64,000 bases of DNA from positions 930,001 to 994,000 of the forward strand of contig NZ_FQLR01000004.1 in the NCBI RefSeq assembly GCF_900119895.1. The letters are read 5' to 3'. Made by a program: the position numbers and the translations under genes. Positions 1 to 9,228 of this stretch are shown piece after piece (the stretch's first letter is position 1; every line of letters starts with the position of its first letter). The notes under the pieces are model-generated. The model made no database searches. It was not told where the DNA came from and saw only the letters and a program-made list of their open reading frames with translations. This stretch comes from Collinsella phocaeensis (GTDB lineage: Bacteria; Actinomycetota; Coriobacteriia; Coriobacteriales; Coriobacteriaceae).

Positions 1-1
1 G

Positions 2-1189
2 AGCATGTTCGGTTCCACGGTGCTCGTCCCCGTGCTGACCGGCCTCGACCCCAACGTCGCCATCATGTGCTCGGGTATCGGCACCATCTGCTACGTACTC
101 GTCACCGGCAACAAGATCCCCAGCTACCTCGGCAGCTCGTTCGCCTTCATCAGCCCCATCCTCGCGGTGGGCGCCACGCGCGGACTCGACGCCGCCATGT
201 CCGGCGTGATCGTCGCGGGTGCGGTGTTCTTCGCGGTCGCGGGAATCATCAAGCTGGTCGGAACGGGGTGGCTCGACCGTCTGCTGCCGCCTGTGCTTGT
301 GGCCTCGGTCATGGTGGTCATCGGCGTGGGCCTGTCCGCCACCGCCGCCAACATGGCGTTCATGGGCACCGACGCCGCGGGCGCCTCGGTGTTCAACCCG
401 CAGGGCGCCTTGGTCGCCGCCGTCACGCTGCTCGCGGCGGTGATCTTCTCCGGCCGCGGCGGCATCGTCGGCACGGTGCCGGTGCTGCTCGCCATCATCG
501 TGGGCTATGCGGTCGCCGTGGCGTTCGGCATGGTGGACTTCGCGCCCATCGCCGAGGCCGCGTGGATCGGCCTGCCCGGCATCAGCTTCCCTAAGTTCGA
601 CATGGGGGCCATCGCGCTCATCGCGCCGGTCGCCGTGGTCACGGTCATCGAGCATATCGGCCACCTGCTCGCCGTGGGCGAGATCGTCGACAAGGACTAC
701 CGCCCGCTGCTGCCGCGCTCCCTTGCGGGCGACGGGCTGTCCACCATGATCTCGGGCTTCCTCGGCGGTCCTCCCACCACCACCTATGCCGAGAACATCG
801 GCGTCATGAGCGTCACGCGCGTCTACTCCACGCAGATCTTCTGGTACGCCGGTGGCTTCGCGCTCATCGTCGGCGGCCTGTGCCCCAAGCTCGCCGCGCT
901 CATCAACTCCATTCCCAGCCCGGTCATGGGCGGCGTGTGCTTGCTGCTGTTCGGCCTCATCGCCTCCAACGGTCTGCGCATGCTCGTTTCGAACGGCGTT
1001 GACTTCGACGTCAACCGCAACCTCATGATCGCCTCCGTCGTCATCATCCTGGGCGTCGGCATGGAGACCTCGGGCATCGCCATCCCGCTGGGCGACTACA
1101 CCCTGCCCGGTATGGCGACCTCCACGCTCGTGGGCATCGTCTTGAACCTGGTGCTCCCGCCGGAGAAGAAGGGCGAGCCGGAGGCATAA
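2..1189 (+). CDS. Uracil/xanthine permease family (NCS2), 5' end outside window
   Basis: Nucleobase:cation symporter of the inner membrane (UraA/PbuX type) that imports uracil or xanthine. The reading frame is open from the first bases; the visible protein begins at the conserved MFGSTVLVP stretch that normally follows a short N-terminal segment, so roughly 20-30 residues are missing. About a dozen hydrophobic segments are visible. The two family glutamates that contact the base are present, in VTVIEHIGHLL (near residue 215 of the visible part) and in TTTYAENIGVMS (near residue 260). It ends with a short charged tail, EKKGEPEA. It is followed 128 bp later by an FKBP gene on the same strand. 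Uracil versus xanthine cannot be decided from sequence alone. Confidence 0.9.
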   Translation, partial: SMFGSTVLVPVLTGLDPNVAIMCSGIGTICYVLVTGNKIPSYLGSSFAFISPILAVGATRGLDAAMSGVIVAGAVFFAVAGIIKLVGTGWLDRLLPPVLVASVMVVIGVGLSATAANMAFMGTDAAGASVFNPQGALVAAVTLLAAVIFSGRGGIVGTVPVLLAIIVGYAVAVAFGMVDFAPIAEAAWIGLPGISFPKFDMGAIALIAPVAVVTVIEHIGHLLAVGEIVDKDYRPLLPRSLAGDGLSTMISGFLGGPPTTTYAENIGVMSVTRVYSTQIFWYAGGFALIVGGLCPKLAALINSIPSPVMGGVCLLLFGLIASNGLRMLVSNGVDFDVNRNLMIASVVIILGVGMETSGIAIPLGDYTLPGMATSTLVGIVLNLVLPPEKKGEPEA

Positions 1190-1317
1190 GCCGCGCCGCG
1201 CTCGGGTATAGTGGTGCAGCATGCCGGCAATCGATCCTGCGAATCGCGCCGGCGGTCACGTAAGGTATGTGTGCGCCCGTGCAGGGCGGGCGACCCATCG
1301 ATAGAAAGAGGATGCAC

Positions 1318-1746
1318 ATGTCCAACCAGGGTAAGACGGTCAAGGCCCACTACCGCGGCACGCTCGACGACGGCACCCAGTTCGATTCCAGCTACGATCG
1401 CGGCGAGCCCATCGAGTTCGTCGCCGGCGCCGGCCAGATGATCAAGGGCTTCGACGCCGCCGTGCTCGACATGGAGGTGGGCGAGAAGAAGACCGTCCAC
1501 ATCCCTGCGGCCGAGGCCTACGGCGAGCGCTCCGAGGACATGATCCTCTTCTTCCCGGCTTCCGAGGTGCCCGATTTCGACAAGATCCAGGTGGGCATGA
1601 AGCTCTTCCTCCAGGGCCCCGGCGGCATGCCCGTGCCCGTGACGGTCGTCGAGGTCACGCCCGAAGGCGTCAAGCTCGACGCCAACCACGAGCTCGCCGG
1701 CTGCGACCTCAACTTCGATATCGAGCTCGTCGAGGTCGCGGAGTAA
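1318..1746 (+). CDS. SlyD-like FKBP-type peptidyl-prolyl cis-trans isomerase
   Basis: Cytoplasmic prolyl isomerase/chaperone, 142 residues. An FKBP half (VKAHYRGTLDDGTQFDSS, then GAGQMIKGFDAAVLDMEVGEKK) is split by an insert-in-flap domain (residues about 70-120, EAYGERSEDMILFFPASEVP), the SlyD arrangement. The C-terminal histidine/cysteine-rich metal-binding tail of E. coli SlyD is absent, so a nickel-handling role is not supported. The start was set at 1318 because GAAAGAGG (1304-1311) lies 6 bases upstream, while the ATG at 1312 abuts it. A good hairpin terminator follows, so the gene is probably monocistronic. Confidence 0.92.
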   Translation: MSNQGKTVKAHYRGTLDDGTQFDSSYDRGEPIEFVAGAGQMIKGFDAAVLDMEVGEKKTVHIPAAEAYGERSEDMILFFPASEVPDFDKIQVGMKLFLQGPGGMPVPVTVVEVTPEGVKLDANHELAGCDLNFDIELVEVAE

Positions 1747-1773
1747 CCCGTTTCCCCACATCGCGCCATGTAT

Positions 1774-1812
1774 CGGATGTCCGGGCCTTGAGCTTGGGCA
1801 TCCGGTTTTTTT
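1774..1812 (+). terminator. Rho-independent terminator of the FKBP gene
   Basis: Stem CGGATGTCC (1774-1782) pairs with GGGCATCCG (1796-1804) with one G-T wobble, followed by a run of seven T. It lies 28 bp after the FKBP stop codon. Confidence 0.85.
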
Positions 1813-1849
1813 ATACCGTTCTCCGTCAGCATTGCCGCCGCTCGGATAC

Positions 1850-1871
1850 ATGCGGGCATGCCTTCCCGCAT
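1850..1871 (+). promoter_or_regulatory. Hairpin in the glyA leader
   Basis: CATGCGGG and CCCGCATG form a perfect 8-bp stem with a 6-base loop about 65 bp before the chosen glyA start. There is no T run, so it is not a terminator. No known riboswitch class was recognised; it may be a leader RNA structure or chance. Confidence 0.3.
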
Positions 1872-1935
1872 GGCTGGGTACCATGAAACGCAACTGACAC
1901 TGCGTGTGCAGCATATCAAAGAGATCGGAGAGACC

Positions 1936-3201
1936 GTGCGCGCTTTGGATGTCGAGATTCTGCAGGATGCCGATCCGCAGGTCGCTCGTGCGCTCGATGC
2001 CGAGCTCGCTCGCGAGCGCGGCACGATCGAGCTCATCGCGTCGGAGAACTTCACGAGCCCTGCGGTACTCGAGGCGGTGGGCAGCGTGCTGACCAACAAG
2101 TACGCGGAAGGGTATCCTCGACGACGGTATTACGGCGGGTGCGAGGAGGTGGACGTGGTGGAAGACCTCGCGCGCGACCGGGCATGCGCCCTGTTCGGCT
2201 GCGAATTCGCCAACGTTCAGCCGCATTGCGGGGCCAACGCCAATCTCGCCGCCTACGCCGCGCTGCTCGAGCCGGGCGATACGGTGCTGGGCATGAGTCT
2301 CGACCAAGGCGGTCACCTCACCCACGGGAGCCCGGCGAACTTCTCGGGTAAGCTGTACCGTTTCGTGCCCTATGGCCTCGATCCGGAATCCGAGACGATC
2401 GATTACGACGAGGTCGCTCGCCTGGCCGAACGGGAGCGCCCCAAGCTGGTGGTCGCCGGGGCGTCCGCGTATCCCCGTGTCATCGATTTCGAGCGCCTCG
2501 CCGCCATCGCGCACGGCGTGGGCGCGCGCCTCATGGTGGACATGGCGCACATCGCGGGGCTGGTCGCCACGGGGGCGCACCCCTCGCCCTTTCCATATGC
2601 GGACGTCGTGACCTCGACGAGCCATAAAACCCTGCGCGGCCCGCGCGGCGGCTTCATCCTCACCAACGATGCCGAGCTGGCCCGCGCCATCGACTCCGCG
2701 GTGTTCCCCGGTACCCAGGGCGGCCCGCTCATGCACGTCATCGCCGGAAAGGCCGTCGCCTTCGGCGAGGCGGCGCGCCCTGAGTTCGCGGCGTATATCG
2801 ATCGCGTCGTGGCCAACGCCTCCGCGCTCGGGGAGGGGCTGGTCGATGGCGGCCTGCGCCTGGTGTCCGGTGGGACGGACAACCATCTGTGCCTGGTGGA
2901 TCTTACGGCTGCAGACGTGACGGGCAAGGATGCCGAGCTCCTGCTCGAGGCGGTTGGGCTGACGGTCAACAAAAACTCCATACCGGGGGAGCCGAGGTCG
3001 CCGTTCGTGACCAGCGGCATTCGCGTGGGATCCGCCGCCGCGACGACGCGCGGTTTCACGGCCGAGGAGTTCCGCGAGATCGGAACGCTCATCGCTCGCG
3101 TGGTGTTCTCGCCTGCACGCGCGACCGAGCGCATGCGCGTGCGCAAGCGCGTGGAGAGCCTGCTTGAGGTGCATCCGCTGTATCCCATGTTGGGCCGATA
3201 G
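1936..3201 (+). CDS. glyA: Serine hydroxymethyltransferase
   Basis: PLP enzyme that converts serine and tetrahydrofolate to glycine and 5,10-methylene-THF, the main source of one-carbon units. The protein is 421 residues from the GTG at 1936, the usual family length. The N-terminal IELIASENF and [12 protein letters not shown] substrate/THF motifs and the PLP lysine in [14 protein letters not shown] are intact. The GTG was preferred over the ATG at 1858 because CGGAGAG (1926-1932) sits 3-9 bases upstream and the extra 26 residues do not resemble the family. It is convergent with the metal ATPase operon. Confidence 0.93.
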   Translation: MRALDVEILQDADPQVARALDAELARERGTIELIASENFTSPAVLEAVGSVLTNKYAEGYPRRRYYGGCEEVDVVEDLARDRACALFGCEFANVQPHCGANANLAAYAALLEPGDTVLGMSLDQGGHLTHGSPANFSGKLYRFVPYGLDPESETIDYDEVARLAERERPKLVVAGASAYPRVIDFERLAAIAHGVGARLMVDMAHIAGLVATGAHPSPFPYADVVTSTSHKTLRGPRGGFILTNDAELARAIDSAVFPGTQGGPLMHVIAGKAVAFGEAARPEFAAYIDRVVANASALGEGLVDGGLRLVSGGTDNHLCLVDLTAADVTGKDAELLLEAVGLTVNKNSIPGEPRSPFVTSGIRVGSAAATTRGFTAEEFREIGTLIARVVFSPARATERMRVRKRVESLLEVHPLYPMLGR

Positions 3202-3240
3202 CCCCATGGCTGCATATCGGGCTTTAGGTCCGGTGCCCCT

Positions 3241-3383
3241 GCTGCCGCGTCGCCGCGGCAGCCCGAATCGCGCGCCTACGCTGCCACGGGCCGTGAAGGA
3301 AAGGCCCCCAGCTCGCATATCCCCCGTGCGCGATCGCTTGGAAGCGGCGAAGCTGAGAGCGGGGAGGGATATGCAGCTGGGGG
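3241..3383. terminator. Inverted repeats between convergent glyA and the metal ATPase gene
   Basis: Two hairpins fill the gap. GCTGCCGCG/CGCGGCAGC (3241-3262) is a 9-bp stem with a 4-base loop. CCCCCAGCTCGCATATCCC (3305-3323) pairs with GGGATATGCAGCTGGGGG (3366-3383), about 18 bp with one bulged base. Neither has a strong T run, so a bidirectional terminator role is inferred from position. Confidence 0.5.
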
Positions 3384-3414
3384 ACCGGGGGAACGGACGA
3401 TCTAGACTAGACGC

Positions 3415-5310
<1,896 letters not shown>

Positions 5311-5403
5311 GTTGAGGATAGCTCCAATCGGCGATGCCGCCAGCATATGGGGTGGGGGTACGACCGGTTATCCGGCGTCGCTACGAATGGGATAAGGCAT
5401 GTC

Positions 5404-5469
5404 GGGACAGGACGAGCTCGCTGAGATTGCTGAGCCTAGCGAGGCTGAGTGAAGAGTTCGTCCCGTCCC
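5404..5469 (-). promoter_or_regulatory. Long nested hairpin between the HMA and ATPase genes
   Basis: GGGACAGGACGAGCTC (5404-5419) pairs with GAGTTCGTCCCGTCCC (5454-5469) with two mismatches, enclosing an inner AGCCT/AGGCT stem (5433-5446). It lies in the 182-bp spacer between two genes of one operon. There is no T run on the transcribed strand, so an mRNA-processing, stabilising or attenuator role is only inferred. Confidence 0.4.
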
Positions 5470-5492
5470 GGTCGATGGGATCGAGTCGTGTG

Positions 5493-5711
5493 CTAGCGCA
5501 GAATCTCGCAGTCGGGCTCAATCTCGGCTGTGAGCTTCACCACGGCATCGAGCACGGCGTCGAAGTTGTCGTCGTCGGCCTCGAGGGTGAGCTTCTGGGT
5601 GAGGAAGTTGATCTTGGCGCCCTGAACGCCGTCGAGCTTCTTGATGGCGTCCTCGAGCTTGCCGGCGCACACGGCGCAGTCGATCTCGTCGAGCTTGAAA
5701 ACCTTACGCAT
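5493..5711 (-). CDS. Stand-alone HMA-domain metal chaperone
   Basis: Small cytoplasmic metal-binding protein of 72 residues that is essentially one heavy-metal-associated (ferredoxin-like beta-alpha-beta) domain. The metal-binding CxxC is seen in IDCAVCAGKLE at residues 10-20, followed by the usual KLDGVQGAKINFLTQKL pattern. It is preceded by AAAGGA and transcribed toward the ATPase gene. It probably replaces the HMA domain missing from that ATPase and hands it metal. The companion ATPase points to Zn/Cd/Pb rather than copper, but the domain alone does not fix the metal. Confidence 0.88.
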   Translation of the reverse strand: MRKVFKLDEIDCAVCAGKLEDAIKKLDGVQGAKINFLTQKLTLEADDDNFDAVLDAVVKLTAEIEPDCEILR

Positions 5712-5852
5712 GATGGTTCCTTTCTGGCTGCCCCACAGTTTGGGACTGGCGCTTTTTGTGACCTACTTCCGGGACGCTCTTGTTCTATGGGGTGTGTATC
5801 GGCGAAGGCCGTTGGCTGAACGGCTGATAAGCGCATGAGCGCTTGCTCGATA

Positions 5853-5883
5853 CCTCAATTCAGTGCTTGCCCCTAAATTGAGG
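5853..5883. repeat. Inverted repeat between the metal sensor and HMA genes
   Basis: CCTCAATT (5853-5860) and AATTGAGG (5876-5883) form a perfect 8-bp stem with a 15-base loop in the 180-bp gap downstream of the sensor gene. It could be a partial terminator or a second regulatory site; no T run on the minus strand. Confidence 0.35.
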
Positions 5884-5893
5884 TTTGGCGGAG

Positions 5894-6238
5894 TCACTCG
5901 CAGATGTGCGTGAGTCCCTGGTCGAGGATGGTCAGAACGTGGTCGTCTGCCAGTGAGTAGTGGATGTTGCGTCCGTCGCGGCGGAACTTTACCAGGTGCG
6001 CCTGCTTGAGGATGCGCAGCTGATGGGATACCGCGGATTGAGATGCTCCGAGGCTCTCGGCGATCTCGTTGACGCTCAGTTCGTCGGTCATGAGCGCATA
6101 CAGGATCTTGATGCGCGTGGTGTCGCTGAACACCTTGAACAGGTCGGCAAGGTCGTAGAGCAGCTCGTCTTCGGGCATGGCATCGGTTTCACGGCTGAAG
6201 CCGTTCGGCGCTTCGTCTCGTTCTTCGGAAACCGTCAT
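5894..6238 (-). CDS. ArsR/SmtB-family metal-sensing repressor
   Basis: Winged-helix repressor of 114 residues. The recognition helix is in SLGASQSAVSHQLRILKQAHLV. The C-terminal helix carries the full alpha-5 zinc-site pattern D-x-H-x10-H-x-x-E in DDHVLTILDQGLTHICE, which defines SmtB/CzrA-type sensors of Zn, Co or Cd. The alpha-3 CxC cadmium/lead motif of CadC is absent, so Zn/Co sensing is the better guess. ATG 6238 was chosen over 6253 because GAGAGGAG falls before it. It is expected to bind the twin operators just upstream and repress itself, the HMA protein and the ATPase until metal rises. Confidence 0.92.
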   Translation of the reverse strand: MTVSEERDEAPNGFSRETDAMPEDELLYDLADLFKVFSDTTRIKILYALMTDELSVNEIAESLGASQSAVSHQLRILKQAHLVKFRRDGRNIHYSLADDHVLTILDQGLTHICE

Positions 6239-6251
6239 TTCTTCTCCTCTC

Positions 6252-6270
6252 ATATGAACATATGCTCATA
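6252..6270. promoter_or_regulatory. Putative SmtB-type operator 1
   Basis: ATATGAACATATGCTCATA is an imperfect palindrome close to the ATATGAAC...TTCATAT operators described for SmtB/CzrA-type repressors. It overlaps the region just 5' of the sensor start codon. Confidence 0.7.
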
Positions 6271-6288
6271 CATACCTTACCCTTGATT

Positions 6289-6308
6289 ATATGAACGTGT
6301 GCTCACAT
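6289..6308. promoter_or_regulatory. Putative SmtB-type operator 2
   Basis: ATATGAACGTGTGCTCACAT repeats operator 1 with a 37-bp offset and the same ATATGAAC-N4-GCTCA layout. Two sites upstream of a self-regulated metal-efflux operon suggest cooperative repression. Confidence 0.68.
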
Positions 6309-6439
6309 GTCAAGAAGAAGGCCCTTTCTTGGGATTGAATCCATTTAAAAGGTTGGGTGCAGCGACGGGGGTCGGGTGCGGCCCACGATCGCCGCGCGTT
6401 GTTGCTGCGAGAGACGGGGTATCGTTGACACGATTGCGC

Positions 6440-6579
6440 ATGTGACGCGTTTTTCGTACGCCTTCGAGAAGGCTCGAAGTATATCGCGTGCTCTAGCTGA
6501 TAAATATGCAGGTAGATGAAATACTATGAACAAGGTATACAATATACTTTCGCCAAAGCGTACGAAAAACGTGCTACAT
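6440..6579. repeat. 140-bp inverted-repeat element, copy 1
   Basis: Bounded by 19-bp terminal inverted repeats: TACGAAAAACGCGTCACAT on the minus strand (6440-6458) and TACGAAAAACGTGCTACAT on the plus strand (6561-6579), 102 bp apart. A second element of exactly the same length and layout lies at 7939-8078. Internal blocks shared with copy 2 include TGCAGGT and GGTATACAA. It sits between the metal operon and the DUF559-like gene, in an AT-rich stretch without genes. It may be a MITE-like element or a paired regulator-binding region. Confidence 0.7.
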
Positions 6580-6583
6580 CGTC

Positions 6584-6611
6584 ATGTGCACCTGCATGTT
6601 CATGTGCATGG
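6584..6611 (+). repeat. Short direct repeat beside element copy 1
   Basis: ATGTGCA occurs twice with CATG repeats between, in the 30 bp immediately after the 140-bp element. Function unknown. Confidence 0.3.
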
Positions 6612-6623
6612 GAGCGGCTTGAG

Positions 6624-7682
6624 TCATGAGTCGCAGAAAGGCCAGGGGCCAAACAGTCTCTCCCGCATTAGGGCTTGGCGTTGCGCCGTTTGGAAAGACG
6701 GCGGGCGCTTGGTGATATGCAGGAGGTCTGCGAGATGTTTTGCCAGCAGCTGAAAACGTGCCTCGTCGGCAATCTGCTTGTACGTTATGCGAACAACCTG
6801 ATAGCCCATCTGCTCGAGGGCCAACGCCCGATCATCGTCTGCCTGAGCGCTCGCGATCGAATCATGAACGATCGCGCCTTGGCATTCGAGGATAACGGCC
6901 GGATGCTCGCGGGTTTTTTCCCAAACGATATCGCCGTATACGGTGTGCTTCCCGCAGATGCGCCTTGCGTCGTTGTCGAGCGCGATGGGTAGGTTGTTTT
7001 GAAGGCCGCTCAGGCCTTCGCCTCCGAGTTTTCTAGGTGCTCCCAGCAGTATGGACGCCTTGGCTTCAAATGGAGAGGCGACGCAGCCCGTTACGTAGCG
7101 CATCGCGCGCCGCAGGCGACGCGCGCCGCGAGCGCTCGTGTCAAGTTCGAGAAACTCCATGATGTTGTCGAGAGCCATGAGGGGAGGTCGGCTCCATAGG
7201 TCGTTGCGCTCTTTTGACCCGGTGTCGACCACCTGCCACTCATCGAGTCCGTTTAGCTGATCTTTGCTGACTGAGCACTCGATTTCTCGCGCAAGCCTTG
7301 GATCCATTGCCGAGCTGGTAAACGTGCCTGCGAACTCGTAGATGAGCAACGCCAGCTCGATGGGATCGAGTTTTCCCGCAAGCATAAGAAGAGTGAACAA
7401 AGGCGAGGTGACTGAAACGCCAAATGGGGTGTCGACGATGCCGTCTGGCGGGATGCGCTTTGTCCTGAAGTGCTGGTGGACAAGTGTGGAGGTGAGCCTT
7501 TCACCTCCTAGGCTGAGCGCATGGATGGGAATGCCAAGTATGCTTGATGCGACCAGGTCCTCGTGCAGCTTCGACCTTCCATAAGGTGTGTCGAAATCGC
7601 ATATTTCCGGCAAGGCATACAGATAGCGTGGAGGTGTCCGATAGTACCTCAGGGCCGATATGTCGCATAAGATCTTTTCCAT
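6624..7682 (-). CDS. Hypothetical protein with a DUF559/Vsr-like nuclease-fold C-terminus
   Basis: No close family is recognised over the whole 352 residues. The C-terminal third (ILECQGAIVHDS, then DDDRALALEQMGYQVVRITYKQ) matches the pattern of DUF559/Vsr-like domains: an acidic strand, H-D, then D-x-x-R and a hydrophobic strand ending in R. This is the PD-(D/E)xK nuclease fold, often found in Actinobacterial accessory proteins behind an AbiEi-like N-terminus. The N-terminal part (CDISALRYYRTPPRYL) is unassigned. The start is uncertain: ATG 7682 was chosen, TTG 7718 is possible, and neither has a good ribosome site. Base composition is more AT-rich than the neighbours and it lies between the two 140-bp elements, suggesting acquisition. 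Confidence 0.6.
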   Translation of the reverse strand: MEKILCDISALRYYRTPPRYLYALPEICDFDTPYGRSKLHEDLVASSILGIPIHALSLGGERLTSTLVHQHFRTKRIPPDGIVDTPFGVSVTSPLFTLLMLAGKLDPIELALLIYEFAGTFTSSAMDPRLAREIECSVSKDQLNGLDEWQVVDTGSKERNDLWSRPPLMALDNIMEFLELDTSARGARRLRRAMRYVTGCVASPFEAKASILLGAPRKLGGEGLSGLQNNLPIALDNDARRICGKHTVYGDIVWEKTREHPAVILECQGAIVHDSIASAQADDDRALALEQMGYQVVRITYKQIADEARFQLLAKHLADLLHITKRPPSFQTAQRQALMRERLFGPWPFCDS

Positions 7683-7938
7683 GCTCGACAAGGTATCGTC
7701 CGTTTTGCGAACGCACAATCAGGCACTCGAGGTATCACGCAATATCTATAAGAATGTAGTAAACATATGAAGTACGTTACATTATGTTAAATATATGTTT
7801 GATTGGCGAAAGAGCTATCGGGATGAGGCACGGTGAGGCGCATCGGTATGAGCGGCGGGTCCCAGGCATCCTGCTTTGCGGCGCCGAAATTGCGCCGGGC
7901 TCCGACATCGGCTTGACTTGCTCGGGCGTCCCTTGCTC

Positions 7939-8078
7939 ATGGGTGGTGTTTTTCGTATCGATTCTTGAATGTGCAAAGTACACGATACACTTGAACCAAT
8001 AAAAGTGCAGGTCAAGCAATTGCATCAAAGTTGGTATACAAAGCGTTCCTGAGAAGTAATACGAAAAACGCGACACAT
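7939..8078. repeat. 140-bp inverted-repeat element, copy 2
   Basis: Terminal inverted repeats TACGAAAAACACCACCCAT (minus, 7939-7957) and TACGAAAAACGCGACACAT (plus, 8060-8078) with a 102-bp interior, identical in spacing to copy 1 and in the same orientation by its internal TGCAGGT and GGTATACAA blocks. An ungapped comparison by eye gives a little over half the bases identical, concentrated in the ends and internal blocks. It is about 255 bp upstream of the DUF559-like gene start. Confidence 0.7.
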
Positions 8079-8183
8079 AAGACACTGCTGCGACGGTCGG
8101 GAGCAATTTACCCCAAATTGCCTGCTTAACGCTGACGGGCAAGGGGCATCGGGGTGAAGAATCCTGGCCCGAATGGCGTTGGT

Positions 8184-9008
8184 TCATCGTGAAGGCATCT
8201 TTCTTCGGGCTGAGCCGCGAACCCACACTTGGTCGTAGTTGCGCAGCATCATGATGGTGAGGACGATGCCGAGCGCGAGTGGGGCGGTCTCGTCGTTCGC
8301 GAGCTCAATGCCGTAGGCGACGCGGTTGTTCGCGGGCCTGACATGCACGGATGCGATCTGAGTGCCTTCACGTTGTATGGCGAAATCGTCTCCCATGAGG
8401 TTGCCGCTCACGGTGATGCCCTCGCCTTCGAAGCGGATGACATCCTTGAAGCCGTTGTCCATGCGCACTTCCTGACTAAGCTGGACACGCTTGAACCCTT
8501 CTATGCGCACTTGGTAGACGGGACGGTAAAGGGCGCGTTTGCGTGCGATGCTGCCAACGCGTCGCCCGTTCTCGTCAACGATGAAGTAGAGGCTGCGGCT
8601 GAAAAACGATGCCACGCGCACCAGGCGGAAGGCGAGCGCGCCGGCATCGGTGATGTCCGTGCTCTCGAATTTTCCGTATACGCTGCTGCCGATTGCGTTG
8701 AGGTCGAAGAGGCTGAGCTTTGGCTCGGCGCTTTCAGGGTCGCTTTGCATCAGGGGGCCGGCAAGCAGGATGTGGCGCCGGTCGCGCGCGACCGCCTGAG
8801 CCATGACCTTGTCGTCGCCCTTGACCATCTCGTCGACGGAGACCCCGAAGAGGGCGCTCATGAGGACCAGGCTCTGTATATCCGGCGTCGTCGCGCCGGT
8901 CTCCCAGTTGCACACGGTGTTGCGAGAGACCCAGATCGCCTCGGCAAGATCGGCCTGCGACATACCGAGCGCGTTGCGACCCCGCTTGATCTGTTCTGAG
9001 AGCATCAT
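8184..9008 (-). CDS. XRE-family regulator with a C-terminal LURP-one-like domain
   Basis: The 274-residue protein has an N-terminal Cro/C1-type helix-turn-helix (LGMSQADLAEAIWVSRNTVC, residues about 16-40, followed by WETG). From about residue 95 to the end it shows a tubby-like/LURP-one pattern (LYFIVDENGRRVGSIARKR, then ...VYQVRIEGF, then EGEGITVSGNLMGDDFAI), a membrane-phospholipid-binding-like beta-barrel fold. The start at 9008 (the first of two adjacent ATGs) follows AAGGAG by 5 bases. A perfect palindrome about 90 bp upstream is a candidate self-operator. Ligand and targets are unknown; a lipid- or envelope-responsive regulator is only a guess. Confidence 0.75.
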   Translation of the reverse strand: MMLSEQIKRGRNALGMSQADLAEAIWVSRNTVCNWETGATTPDIQSLVLMSALFGVSVDEMVKGDDKVMAQAVARDRRHILLAGPLMQSDPESAEPKLSLFDLNAIGSSVYGKFESTDITDAGALAFRLVRVASFFSRSLYFIVDENGRRVGSIARKRALYRPVYQVRIEGFKRVQLSQEVRMDNGFKDVIRFEGEGITVSGNLMGDDFAIQREGTQIASVHVRPANNRVAYGIELANDETAPLALGIVLTIMMLRNYDQVWVRGSARRKMPSR

Positions 9009-9096
9009 CTCTGCTCCTTCCATGGGACTCAGGGAAACGATGGAAGAACGCTTGCAAGCCCTTCGTTACCCATGAGTGTAGGGAAGGATGCGCCAT

Positions 9097-9124
9097 GTGT
9101 CTGCACAATTCCTTGTGCAGACAC
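9097..9124. promoter_or_regulatory. Perfect 12-4-12 palindrome upstream of the XRE-LURP gene
   Basis: GTGTCTGCACAA (9097-9108), TTCC, TTGTGCAGACAC (9113-9124). No T run follows on either strand, so an operator is more likely than a terminator. Confidence 0.5.
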
Positions 9125-9228
9125 GGCGACCTGTTCTAATGAGATAAGTCTGGGCGCTCGTCGAGAGCGGGGCATGGCGTTTCGCCGCGGCGCGCCTGCT
9201 TGTCCGACATGTGTGCGGGGGCTATGGG

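Noticed and set aside
1096-3318. 740-aa open frame on the minus strand over the FKBP and glyA genes
   Set aside because: High GC produces long antisense frames; it is arginine-rich, has no recognisable domain, and fully overlaps two certain genes.
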